19,482 nt of DNA from Thermoprotei archaeon (GTDB taxonomy: Archaea; Thermoproteota; Thermoprotei; Thermofilales; Thermofilaceae): assembly GCA_003649495.1 (NCBI GenBank), contig QMRZ01000012.1, forward strand, positions 1 through 19,482. Direction: 5' to 3'. Under the pieces are notes generated by a model that saw nothing but the letters and a program-made list of their open reading frames with translations, had not been told where the DNA came from and ran no database searches. This document shows, in pieces, positions 1 through 6,333 of the stretch. The first letter of the stretch is position 1; each line of letters begins with the position of its first letter. Both the position numbers and the translations under genes were made by a program.

Positions 1-269
1 CTCTAGCAGTGGTCGATCCAGCGGCCGCGCTCGTTGGGTCGAGGTGGGGGAGGATTAGGGTGGGTGAGGGGGGTAGGAGCCTGGAGGGGTCAGTGGCTGG
101 AGCTCTCGTATTCCTGGCGCTCCTAGTGCTGCTGGGCCAGGATCCCGCTAGCGCCCTAATCTTAGCTGCTGTAGCCTCTCTGAGCGAGGCTACAAGCGTG
201 GAGGATAACCTGGTAATACCAGTGGCGGTCTCAGCTACTTCATACGTTCTCAACACCTTTCTTCACTGA
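1..269 (+). CDS. C-terminal part of polyprenol/diacylglycerol kinase-like membrane protein (5' partial)
   Basis: The reading frame is open from the left edge to TGA at 267-269, so the gene begins outside the window. The GTG at 9 is an internal valine, because open codons (L-A) precede it. The visible tail has DPAAALVGSRWGR, then a GRSLEGSVAG stretch, a hydrophobic helix, and SEATSVEDNLVIP near the end. This order matches the C-terminal part of the DGK1/SEC59/VTE5 family, integral membrane CTP-dependent kinases that phosphorylate polyprenols (dolichol, phytol) or diacylglycerol. The usual family Gly-Asp before the Pro/Ala run appears here as Val-Asp. In archaea such a kinase could recharge the dolichol carrier used in N-glycosylation; that role is inferred. 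The tail overlaps the convergent metallophosphoesterase by 30 bp. Confidence 0.7.
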   Translation, partial: LAVVDPAAALVGSRWGRIRVGEGGRSLEGSVAGALVFLALLVLLGQDPASALILAAVASLSEATSVEDNLVIPVAVSATSYVLNTFLH

Positions 270-1529
270 ATAGGCGAGGGGGGTGAAGCCCTGGCGTAAG
301 AGGTCCCTCACTAGCTGCTCGTGGCAGAGCGCCTCCTCGCTGGCTAGCACGTACTCCTTCGATATGAGTGTGGAGTTCTCGTTCCGCGATAGCCTCCAGA
401 GGACGTGTGCCCTCTTATCCAGCATGTAGAGCCTCATGAGAGCGCATATCTTCTCGCCAACCTTCGAACTGTCACAAGCGAACAGGTACTCGCTGAATGG
501 TATCAACTCCTCGGGCTCCTCAGAGTAGTACTCTATCACCCGGTCCTTCGGGAGCGTGACTAGCTTGTCTCCAAGCCCCTCCACCACCTCCCTGAGCCTC
601 TTCAACATCATGTAGTCGATGAAGTCGGCGTAAGCCTCCTCGTCCTTGAGGGTGCTAATGGGCACGTGGAACACCTCGTGGAGGAGCTCGCCGCCGCCCA
701 CCTCACTCACGATGACCTCCACCTTCTCAAGGTCCTTGCTTAGCCGCTTGAAGCCGAGATCAAACCTGTTGGCGCACTTCCTACATAGCGTCCACTCGGA
801 TGGGAGGTGGGTCCTCCTACCACACCTGCTACACCTCTTCCAAATACCGTTGAGGAACCTCCACCTAATGGATACACCGCCGCCCCTCCTCAAGGTAATT
901 ATCGCGTAGTTGCCAATGTAGTTCCCGCTCCTGCCCACCCTATCCAGCCTGGACACGTTGGCGTATATAACGCCATTATGCTTTATATCGATCCCCCCGA
1001 ATGAGTGGCTGTGCCCGAATATGTGCAGCACCGGCTTGTAGTAGGAGATGAGGTAGTTTATCTCGGGCAGCCCGGCGTGGAGGCTCTGGTAGGGCGACTC
1101 GAGCTTCTTGCCCTTATCCAATATGCTGAACGGAGGGTAGTGAGTGACGAGCACCACAGGCTTAGACTTAACCCCCTTGAACGGCCTAAGTCTCTTGCCG
1201 TGGCCCACCAGGACTGCGACTCCCAGGTCTAGGGGGCCTATCGCCTCGAGGTCCGCTATGAGGGGGTCCTCAGAAAAGATCCCTGAGGGGGCGTTAACGT
1301 CCCAGTTCCCCCTCACATAGTATATGGGCTTGCCCAGCTTCGCCAGCTCCCCCATTACTGAGTAGAATGCATCGCTCCTCTGGGGGTTTCCCACATCCCC
1401 CGCGACTATTATAATATTGATCCTCTCCAGGACAGGGGATTGGGAGAGCTCCTTCACGAAGGCCTTAGCGACATCAACCTTCCCGTGTATGTCGGATATG
1501 CACAGTAGGCTAACCTCCTCGCCTTCCAT
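240..1529 (-). CDS. Calcineurin-like metallophosphoesterase with C-terminal zinc ribbon
   Basis: 429 residues. The N-terminal domain (about 6-220) carries the full metallophosphoesterase ligand set: SDIHG (D13, H15), GDVGNP (D45), GNWD (N75, D77), THYPP (H130) and GHSHS (H173, H175). The GNWD block has Trp where many members have His; GNxD variants are known in MJ0936/YfcE-type enzymes. A CxxC-x12-CxxC zinc ribbon follows (C233, C236, C249, C252), then about 175 residues I do not recognise, rich in charged helix. The family hydrolyses phosphodiesters or phosphomonoesters with two metals; the substrate here is unknown. A zinc ribbon suggests nucleic acid or protein binding. The ATG at 1529 lies about 25 nt after a TATA-like element (1550-1554), which fits a leaderless transcript. 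The 3' end overlaps the convergent kinase gene. Confidence 0.88.
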   Translation of the reverse strand: MEGEEVSLLCISDIHGKVDVAKAFVKELSQSPVLERINIIIVAGDVGNPQRSDAFYSVMGELAKLGKPIYYVRGNWDVNAPSGIFSEDPLIADLEAIGPLDLGVAVLVGHGKRLRPFKGVKSKPVVLVTHYPPFSILDKGKKLESPYQSLHAGLPEINYLISYYKPVLHIFGHSHSFGGIDIKHNGVIYANVSRLDRVGRSGNYIGNYAIITLRRGGGVSIRWRFLNGIWKRCSRCGRRTHLPSEWTLCRKCANRFDLGFKRLSKDLEKVEVIVSEVGGGELLHEVFHVPISTLKDEEAYADFIDYMMLKRLREVVEGLGDKLVTLPKDRVIEYYSEEPEELIPFSEYLFACDSSKVGEKICALMRLYMLDKRAHVLWRLSRNENSTLISKEYVLASEEALCHEQLVRDLLRQGFTPLAYSVKKGVENV

Positions 1530-1548
1530 CGCGGACTACCTCAGCGCG

Positions 1549-1555
1549 CTATATG
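1549..1555 (-). promoter_or_regulatory. TATA-like box of the metallophosphoesterase gene
   Basis: Read on the minus strand the element is CATATAG. Its centre is 23-24 nt before the ATG at 1529, the spacing expected for a leaderless archaeal transcript. The surrounding GCGC-TATAT-GCGC sequence is nearly palindromic, so it could also fire to the right. Confidence 0.45.
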
Positions 1556-1762
1556 CGCTTGTTACCTAGGTGAACGGCCATTCTAAAATCTTACCTGTGA
1601 AGAATCACGTGTTGATATCGGCTATTGTTGCCGGGGGGGATAACGCTAATGGGGCCGTGCATGGGACGATGAGAGTTGTAGTACACTTATCCTCAGCCGT
1701 TCACCCGATCCGTGACTTCGTGTTTCGAGGTGTGTCCTCCTGTATTGGCTGTGGATGGGTTT

Positions 1763-1852
1763 GCCGCGGCTCTGGGCGGGCTGCGGGAGTGGGGCTTCCC
1801 CCGCGCACCCAGAGCCCACTCCCCGCGGGCGGGGCTCCTCCCCGGGGGGCGT
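1763..1852. other. GC-rich stem-loop island, candidate structured RNA
   Basis: About 90 bp made almost only of G and C. GGCTCTGGG (1768-1776) pairs perfectly with CCCAGAGCC (1808-1816). Inside that stem, GCGGG (1783-1787) can pair with CCCGC (1800-1804), or GGGG (1791-1794) with CCCC (1798-1801). A second hairpin is GGGG (1831-1834) with CCCC (1840-1843) and a CTCCT loop. In thermophiles, high-GC islands between genes often mark structured RNA. I do not see SRP, RNase P, tRNA or box C/D signatures, and neither strand has a clear terminator. Possible minus-strand (1866-1873) or plus-strand (around 1743-1748) promoter elements are weak. Function and strand are unknown. Confidence 0.35.
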
Positions 1853-1885
1853 GAAAAAGGCGCGCAATAATGCAGAGAGCTACAG

Positions 1886-1891
1886 TTTAAT
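1886..1891 (+). promoter_or_regulatory. TATA box of the glycosyltransferase gene, flanked by direct repeats
   Basis: TTTAAT is centred 28 nt before the GTG start at 1917, the right spacing for a leaderless transcript. It lies exactly between two copies of GCTACAG (1879-1885 and 1892-1898), which are followed by CCCTAAG and CCCTAAA (1899-1912). The repeats could be operator half-sites, but that is inference. Confidence 0.5.
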
Positions 1892-1916
1892 GCTACAGCC
1901 CTAAGCCCTAAAGACC

Positions 1917-2999
1917 GTGAGGGTTAGCGTGGTGGTTGCAGCTGCTAGGCTCGATGCCTCGCTGAGGCGGTTGCTGAAGAGCTTGGAGTCCCAGACGCTC
2001 AAGCCATGGGAGGTGCTGGTACTCGCGCCGGCGGGGAAGGGTGACGCGGCAGCCTTAGTCAGGGAGACGAGCCTCAACGTCAAAGTGATAGAGCTTAGAC
2101 GAGACCCCGGTCCAATAAGGGCGAGGATCTTCGGCGCGCTCGCAGCCTCATCCCCCCTCATCGCGTTCATAGATAGCGACTGTGTGGCACCGCCTGACTG
2201 GCTCAGGTCCCTAGTCTCAGACGTGGAGAGAGCTGGGGTGGACGTAGTCGCAGGCTCGGTGGAGGGCGTGAACCTGGATAGCTTCATCTCAAGGCTTCAG
2301 GAGAGATCTCTGATCTCGCCGAACCCGAAGCATGGTTACAAACTCCTGAAGGGGGATCTGGGGTTGAGCCTTGTGGTGACTGCTAATATGCTAGTTAGGA
2401 GAGAGGCCCTAATTGACGATGAGGTGATCCCGCCCAGCTACGGGCGGTTCGGCTTCGAGGACCTGGACTTCGCGTATAGGCTACTGAGGAGGGGGCACAG
2501 GATTCTGTGCAGCCCCACGCGCGTCGGCCACTTCAACAGGGAGAGCCTCACGAGGGTCCTCAAGCGCTACTACGAGTATGGGCGCGGCCTTCCCCTCTTC
2601 CGCCGCCGGGCTGGAGGCTGCACGTACTCGAGGGCCATTACCGCGCTGTCGTACTCACTAATAGCGGTTCTAGCCGCTGCGGCGACGTTAGCGCTCCTGG
2701 GCTACGCGTGGCCTGCGCTCGCGCTAGCCTCGCTCCCCCTGGCGGCATTATACGCCTATCACTTATCAAGGCTTGGAGAGGGCGGCTACGAGCGGCTAGC
2801 CTACCCACTACTAGATCTGCTGCTAGCCCTCACAGCTGTCGCAGGCGCGCTACACAGCGAGCTAGAATTCCTCCTACGCGCCTGCAGGCGCACCTCCGAG
2901 GAAGGCTGGAGTTACCCTCAAGACCCCACTAGGCCAATACTTCAGGTCGCTAGCACGATACCTAGATCCTCACGGCCTATGAGCCGTGGTCACGAGTGA
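1917..2999 (+). CDS. Family 2 glycosyltransferase with C-terminal membrane helices
   Basis: 360 residues. The N-terminal GT-A domain starts MRVSVVVAA, has the DxD-type metal and nucleotide-sugar motif IDSD (D86-S-D88), and the GFEDLDFAYR block (about 179-188) that supplies the catalytic acidic residues in GT2 enzymes. Hydrophobic segments follow at about 241-262 and 264-282, with a further one at 296-312, then a basic, Ser/Pro-rich tail. GT2 enzymes move a sugar from a nucleotide sugar to a lipid, glycan or protein. The membrane helices suggest a lipid-linked acceptor, for example dolichol phosphate in N-glycan or surface glycan assembly. Donor and acceptor cannot be read from the sequence. 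The GTG start is supported by the TATA box at -28; an upstream start would precede the expected transcript. Confidence 0.85.
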   Translation: MRVSVVVAAARLDASLRRLLKSLESQTLKPWEVLVLAPAGKGDAAALVRETSLNVKVIELRRDPGPIRARIFGALAASSPLIAFIDSDCVAPPDWLRSLVSDVERAGVDVVAGSVEGVNLDSFISRLQERSLISPNPKHGYKLLKGDLGLSLVVTANMLVRREALIDDEVIPPSYGRFGFEDLDFAYRLLRRGHRILCSPTRVGHFNRESLTRVLKRYYEYGRGLPLFRRRAGGCTYSRAITALSYSLIAVLAAAATLALLGYAWPALALASLPLAALYAYHLSRLGEGGYERLAYPLLDLLLALTAVAGALHSELEFLLRACRRTSEEGWSYPQDPTRPILQVASTIPRSSRPMSRGHE

Positions 3000-3008
3000 G
3001 AGAGAACG

Positions 3009-3102
3009 TGGAGCCCCGGCCGGGCTTCGAACCCGGGTCCTCCGGCTGCCCAGGCCGTGAGGGCTTACGAGGCCGGCGCTCTACCCGCTGAGCTACCGGG
3101 GC
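3009..3102 (-). tRNA. tRNA-Thr (anticodon CGT) with an 18-nt intron and encoded CCA
   Basis: On the minus strand the acceptor GCCCCGG (3102-3096) pairs with CCGGGGC (3019-3013). Next come U8-A9, a D arm (GCTC/GAGC), the anticodon stem CCGGC/GCCGG, a 5-nt variable loop (AGGAC), and a T arm CCGGG-TTCGAAG-CCCGG. The discriminator is U73 and CCA is encoded (3011-3009). Removing 18 nt after position 37 gives a normal 7-nt loop, CTCGTAA, with anticodon CGT. G1-C72, C2-G71 and U73 fit archaeal tRNA-Thr identity. The exons are 3102-3066 and 3047-3009, giving a 76-nt mature tRNA. The T arm and acceptor are perfectly paired. A TATA box lies about 29 nt upstream (3129-3134). Confidence 0.93.
3048..3065 (-). 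other. tRNA-Thr intron, position 37/38
   Basis: The intron reads AGCCCTCACGGCCTGGGC on the minus strand, or is shifted by one nucleotide because an A sits at both junctions. Archaeal tRNA introns are cut by the splicing endonuclease at a bulge-helix-bulge. A possible central helix is loop CTCG (32-35) with intron TGGG, including two G-U wobbles. This leaves TAA at the 5' site and CA at the 3' site, so the motif is relaxed rather than canonical. GCCC and GGGC at the intron ends are an alternative pairing. Confidence 0.75.
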
Positions 3103-3128
3103 TCGATATAGGGAGGGCGAGGAGTAGG

Positions 3129-3134
3129 TTATAA
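3129..3134 (-). promoter_or_regulatory. TATA box of tRNA-Thr
   Basis: TTATAA is palindromic and centred about 29 nt before G1 of the tRNA at 3102. It sits in the 42-bp gap behind the asparaginyl-tRNA synthetase stop codon, so the tRNA has its own promoter although it is codirectional with that gene. Confidence 0.65.
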
Positions 3135-3144
3135 GCTTTCTCGG

Positions 3145-4434
3145 CTAGGGGTATACCCTCCTCACCGTCCTGGGGAAGGGTATGGAGTCGACTATGTGGT
3201 CCAGGCCAGCTATCCACATCACAGTCCTATCGATGCCGAGGCCGAAGCCCGCGTGGGGGACGCTGCCGTACCTCCTCAGGTCCAGGTACCACTCGTAGTC
3301 TTCTGGCCTCAGGCCAAACCTCTTTATCTTCTCGATCAGCTCCTCGAGACGCTCAATCCTCTCCCCACCCCCTATTATCTCGCCATAGCCCTCGGGGGCC
3401 AGCAGGTCAGCTGAGAGAGTGACCTCAGGCCTCCTGGGATCGCTCTTGTGGTAAAAGGCCTTAGCCTTCTCTGGGTACCGGTGCACGAACACCGGCTTAT
3501 CGAACTCCTCTACGAGGGCCCTCTCCTCATCCGCTCCGAAGTCCTCGCCCCACTCAATCCTTAAGCCCTTGTTCCTCAGGATGTCGATAGCTTCATCATA
3601 GCTAATCCTATAGAAGGGGGGCTTGCACTCCTCTAGGCGCTCTACGTCGCGCCCCAGGAGCTTGAGCTCATCCTGGTTCTCCTCCAGAACTCTCTGGATC
3701 ACGTGCCAGACCAGCTCCTCCTCCACCCTCATTATGTCGTCGAGCGTGGCCCACGCAACCTCAGCCTCGCAGTGCCAGAACTCGGTAAGGTGCCTCCTGG
3801 TCCTCGACTTCTCAGCCCTGAAGGATGGCGCAACCGTGTACACCTTCTCCAGGCTGTAGATCAGGGCCTCGAGGTAGAACTGGGAGGACTGGGTGAGGTA
3901 CACCGTGCTGCCGTCCACGTACTTGACTGGGAACAGCGTAGCTCCGCCCTCCACTGCAGCTGTTATGAACATGGGGCACTGGACCTCATAGTAGCCGCGG
4001 CTCCTGAAGTACTCGTGGAGAGCGCCGAACACCGTGTGCCTTATCTTCATGACGGCGTTCATCCTCCTGCTCCTAACCCAGAGGTGCCTCACGTCTAAGA
4101 GGAACTCCCTCGACACATCCCTAGATATCGGGAAGTTGTGTGAGGGACCCACAACCCGTATCCACTCGCCAACCAGCTCCTTGCCGCCCGGCGCCCGAGC
4201 ATCACTCTTCACAACGCCGCCCACCATCACCGCGGCCTCTATACCCGCCTTTCGGGCCTCCTCTGCAGCCTCGCCGTCAAACACCGCCTGAATTATCCCG
4301 CTCGAATCCCTGACCACCACGAACACCTTCCGCCCCAGGTCCCTGTGCCTGTAGACCCAGCCCCTCACGGCTACCCTGGAACCATCCTCCATCCTTAAGA
4401 CCTCGGCAATCCTACGGAAGCACGTGCCCCTCAT
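3145..4434 (-). CDS. asnS: Asparaginyl-tRNA synthetase
   Basis: Class IIb aminoacyl-tRNA synthetase that charges tRNA-Asn with asparagine in the cytoplasm. In order: an N-terminal OB-fold anticodon-binding domain with GWVYRHRDLGRK and VVVRDSSGIIQAV, motif 1 around MKIRHTVFGALHEYFRSRGY, motif 2 with SFRAEKSRTRRHLTEFWH, and motif 3 with GFGLGIDRTVMW near the C-terminus, which ends in PFPRTVRRVYP. The KSRTRRHLTEFWH form separates AsnRS from archaeal AspRS. The ATG at 4434 (429 residues) leaves about 24 residues before GWVY. An in-frame ATG at 4470 would add 12 residues (441), but I see no promoter suited to it, so the choice is tentative. Divergent from the methyltransferase. Its presence implies direct Asn charging rather than sole reliance on the amidotransferase route. 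Confidence 0.93.
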   Translation of the reverse strand: MRGTCFRRIAEVLRMEDGSRVAVRGWVYRHRDLGRKVFVVVRDSSGIIQAVFDGEAAEEARKAGIEAAVMVGGVVKSDARAPGGKELVGEWIRVVGPSHNFPISRDVSREFLLDVRHLWVRSRRMNAVMKIRHTVFGALHEYFRSRGYYEVQCPMFITAAVEGGATLFPVKYVDGSTVYLTQSSQFYLEALIYSLEKVYTVAPSFRAEKSRTRRHLTEFWHCEAEVAWATLDDIMRVEEELVWHVIQRVLEENQDELKLLGRDVERLEECKPPFYRISYDEAIDILRNKGLRIEWGEDFGADEERALVEEFDKPVFVHRYPEKAKAFYHKSDPRRPEVTLSADLLAPEGYGEIIGGGERIERLEELIEKIKRFGLRPEDYEWYLDLRRYGSVPHAGFGLGIDRTVMWIAGLDHIVDSIPFPRTVRRVYP

Positions 4435-4501
4435 GACGCGCCTACGGGCCTTCCTCTCATACGCGCTCATAAGGCTTTACCTCGAGCTCCACCCAGCCAC
4501 C

Positions 4502-5101
4502 ATGAAGTTCGAGGGCCTCCACATACGCTGTCCCCAGGGCTGCTTCCCGCCTAGAGGAGTGATCTCCACTTCGCTGCTAGCGCGGGCTTGCCGACCCTTC
4601 CTAGGCCTGAGCCCCGCGCTCGACCTCGGGACCGGGGTTGGCGCGCTAGCCCTCATCCTGGCGCGCGGCGGCTCCTACGTGGTGGGGGTAGACCTGAACC
4701 CCGCGTGCCTCAGGATAGCAGCCCTTAACGCCAAGCTAAATGGCCTCCACCACCTCATTGATGTAGTAGCCTGTGATGGCGCCTCCGCGCTCAGGAGAGG
4801 AGCTTTCAGGCTGATCCTGGTTAACCCTCCATACCTCCCCCTCAAGCCCAGGAGCCTAGTGGATGCACAGGTGTGCGGGGGACGCGCGCTGGAGCTCGTG
4901 ACGCGGCTACTGGCCTGGGCCATGTACGCCGCAGCGCCCGGCGGCATGGTGCTCTACGCGCTCTCAACGCTCTCAGGCAAGCAGCCCTCGAAGGCTAAGG
5001 CTCTCCTGACCGCGCGCACCCCCCTGGAGAGGATCGCTGTCTACCTCACGCGGCGCGCAAAGTTTAATAGGCTTCAGGGCTGGCACAATGCGGTGAGGTA
5101 G
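4502..5101 (+). CDS. HemK/Mtq2-like class I methyltransferase (NPPY motif)
   Basis: 199 residues from ATG 4502, the usual size of archaeal Mtq2-like enzymes. The SAM-binding motif I is DLGTGVG (41-47), an acidic residue ends strand 2 in VGVDLNP (61-67), and the catalytic NPPY is at 108-111, followed by a VCGGRALELV block that resembles the conserved GG-E stretch of the family. NPPY enzymes methylate amide or exocyclic nitrogens; the archaeal Mtq2 group methylates the glutamine of the GGQ motif of release factor aRF1. That target is likely but not proven by sequence. A frame open upstream to 4424 would give 26 extra residues overlapping the AsnRS gene and is less likely. The stop codon is 2 nt before the GTG of ribosomal protein P1. 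Confidence 0.8.
   Translation: MKFEGLHIRCPQGCFPPRGVISTSLLARACRPFLGLSPALDLGTGVGALALILARGGSYVVGVDLNPACLRIAALNAKLNGLHHLIDVVACDGASALRRGAFRLILVNPPYLPLKPRSLVDAQVCGGRALELVTRLLAWAMYAAAPGGMVLYALSTLSGKQPSKAKALLTARTPLERIAVYLTRRAKFNRLQGWHNAVR
5063..5069 (+). promoter_or_regulatory. TATA-like box and Shine-Dalgarno for ribosomal protein P1
   Basis: TTTAATA lies inside the end of the methyltransferase gene, centred 38 nt before the P1 start. It would place transcription start near 5092, just at the strong Shine-Dalgarno GGTGAGGT (5092-5099), which overlaps the methyltransferase stop codon. P1 could therefore be made both from its own promoter and from readthrough. Confidence 0.45.
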
Positions 5102-5103
5102 GC

Positions 5104-5433
5104 GTGGAGTACGTGTACGCGAGCCTGCTGTTACACTACGCGGGCAAGCCCATCACCGAGGAGAACCTACGCAAAATCCTCGAGGCGGCTGGGGTAGAGG
5201 TAGATGACATAAAGGTGAAGGCCGTAGTGGCGGCGCTTAGCGGCGTGAACATAGAGGAGGCCATTAAGAGCGCTAGCGTACCCATGGCCGCCGCAGCCAC
5301 TGCCCCGGCGTCTCAAGCTGCTCAGGCGCCGGCGGCTGGCGAGGAGAAGAAGGAGGAGGAAGAGAAGAAGGAGGAGAAGGAGGAGGAGACTGAGGAGGAG
5401 ATAGCGGAGGGCCTAGCCGCGCTCTTTGGATAG
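5104..5433 (+). CDS. rpl12: 50S ribosomal protein P1 (L12)
   Basis: 109 residues, typical for the family. MEYVYASLLLHYAGKPITE begins the helical dimerisation domain (1-60), with ILEAAGVEVDD and ALSGVNIEEAI as expected for archaeal P1. An Ala-rich linker (about 63-79) and a Lys/Glu-rich hinge follow, then the conserved tail EGLAALFG, which contacts GTPase translation factors. P1 dimers bind P0 and form the ribosomal stalk. The GTG start at 5104 follows a strong Shine-Dalgarno. In many archaea P1 lies with L1, L10/P0 and L11; those are not in this window, so the gene is either separated or uses different neighbours. Its last 21 bp overlap the convergent membrane protein gene. Confidence 0.95.
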   Translation: MEYVYASLLLHYAGKPITEENLRKILEAAGVEVDDIKVKAVVAALSGVNIEEAIKSASVPMAAAATAPASQAAQAPAAGEEKKEEEEKKEEKEEETEEEIAEGLAALFG

Positions 5434-6171
5434 CATCCTCAGGTAGCTCTCCAGCTCCCGCGGATTCTCATAATATAGTCTTATCCTGCTAGTAGCTGAG
5501 GAGACGAGGCCCGAGGCAGAGGGGGACCTCACACGTAGTTCCAGGAAGCGGCGCCTCGTATTCACCTCAACCTCTAAGGGGCTGAGGGGAGCCTTAATGG
5601 GTACGCGGCCCTCGAGTATCAAGCCCCTGCTGGTCACCGTGTAGAAGGCTGGCACCTGTAGCGGCCCACCCAGCTTCTCCAGGCTCCTCGAGGATAAGAT
5701 GCTAGCGACGTTGGAGGCTAGGAAGAATACACCGTAGAGCGCTAGGAACACCAGGAACTGGGTCATTTTGGGGTCTAGGCCTAGGGGCTCGAAGACCCCT
5801 CTAAGTGCCATTATCGCAGCATCCCTAAGGGAGGGTATCAGGAATACCGTCATGGCCGCTATCAGCACAGTCATCTGTACTAGAGAGGCTCTATGCTGCT
5901 TGCCCAGCTCCTCGCCTAGTTCACGATCCCTCCTCCTCAGCCTCTCGACAACCTCCCTGCTGACATGGAGCAGCCGCTTGCCGCCCCTAACGTACTCCAG
6001 GTCACGCACCATCCTCACAGCCCCCCTCCCCGCAACCGCCAGCGAGATCGCAAGCGTAGTCACGATATAGAGTATGAACATCAGCGACAGGTACCCGGGG
6101 TAGTAAGACGTGACAAACGAAAATAGCAGCAAGAGTACAGCTGACATCGCCACGTTAAGCGCCCTCCGCAT
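5413..6171 (-). CDS. Four-helix membrane protein, possibly DUF2208 family
   Basis: 252 residues. Hydrophobic helices lie at about 6-22, 26-47, 96-113 and 137-158, arranged as two pairs separated by a very basic/acidic amphipathic segment (50-95, with RRRDRELGEELGKQ). A soluble C-terminal region of about 90 residues is predicted to be mainly beta strand (LILEGRVPIKAPLSPLEVEV, RRRFLELRVR). The size and layout resemble crenarchaeal proteins annotated DUF2208, but I assign that from memory with limited certainty. No catalytic motif is visible and the function is unknown. The gene stands 162 bp downstream of the helicase on the same strand. A T5 tract between them (minus strand, 6206-6210) suggests separate transcripts. 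Its 3' end overlaps P1 tail-to-tail. Confidence 0.75.
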   Translation of the reverse strand: MRRALNVAMSAVLLLLFSFVTSYYPGYLSLMFILYIVTTLAISLAVAGRGAVRMVRDLEYVRGGKRLLHVSREVVERLRRRDRELGEELGKQHRASLVQMTVLIAAMTVFLIPSLRDAAIMALRGVFEPLGLDPKMTQFLVFLALYGVFFLASNVASILSSRSLEKLGGPLQVPAFYTVTSRGLILEGRVPIKAPLSPLEVEVNTRRRFLELRVRSPSASGLVSSATSRIRLYYENPRELESYLRMLSKERG

Positions 6172-6333
6172 ACAGCTTACCCAGGCCTAATCCACCATCT
6201 ACGTGAAAAACTTGTTGGATGCCACATGCTGCCCCTGACTAGATCACCAAGTTCATCCCCTACTCGTGGAGTATCACCTCGAGAAACCTCAGGAAGGAAT
6301 GCAGGGCGATGAGCCTTAAGACGCTACAACTCA

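Larger units (their letters stand above)
1530..1916. other. Divergent non-coding region (387 bp)
   Basis: No convincing protein-coding gene lies between the metallophosphoesterase start and the glycosyltransferase start. The left half (1561-1760) is lower in GC than its surroundings. The right half holds a very GC-rich island (1763-1852), described separately. The two outer promoters sit at its edges (1549-1555 on the minus strand, 1886-1891 on the plus strand). Open frames on both strands here translate to Cys/Gly/Pro-rich sequence without domain character. Confidence 0.7.

Noticed and set aside
9..269. A complete 86-codon gene starting at GTG 9
   Set aside because: The frame is open upstream of 9 and the sequence matches only the C-terminal part of a larger membrane kinase family.
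1666..1740. Box C/D guide RNA
   Set aside because: ACGATGA at 1665-1671 resembles box C, but no CTGA box D or paired C'/D' follows at the right spacing.
1570..1854. Open frames on both strands in the 1530-1916 gap (about 94 codons plus, 73 codons minus)
   Set aside because: No start has a good promoter or Shine-Dalgarno. The products are Gly/Cys/Pro-rich across the GC island and lack domain or helix character.
3145..4470. Aspartyl-tRNA synthetase
   Set aside because: Motif 2 reads KSRTRRHLTEFWH, the asparaginyl form, not the archaeal AspRS form with a TSRHLNE-type sequence.
6172..6333. Possible box C/D RNA or small gene in the gap behind the helicase
   Set aside because: TGAT- and ATGA-like pieces occur on the minus strand, but not in the order C, D', C', D. 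No open frame or clear hairpin is seen.
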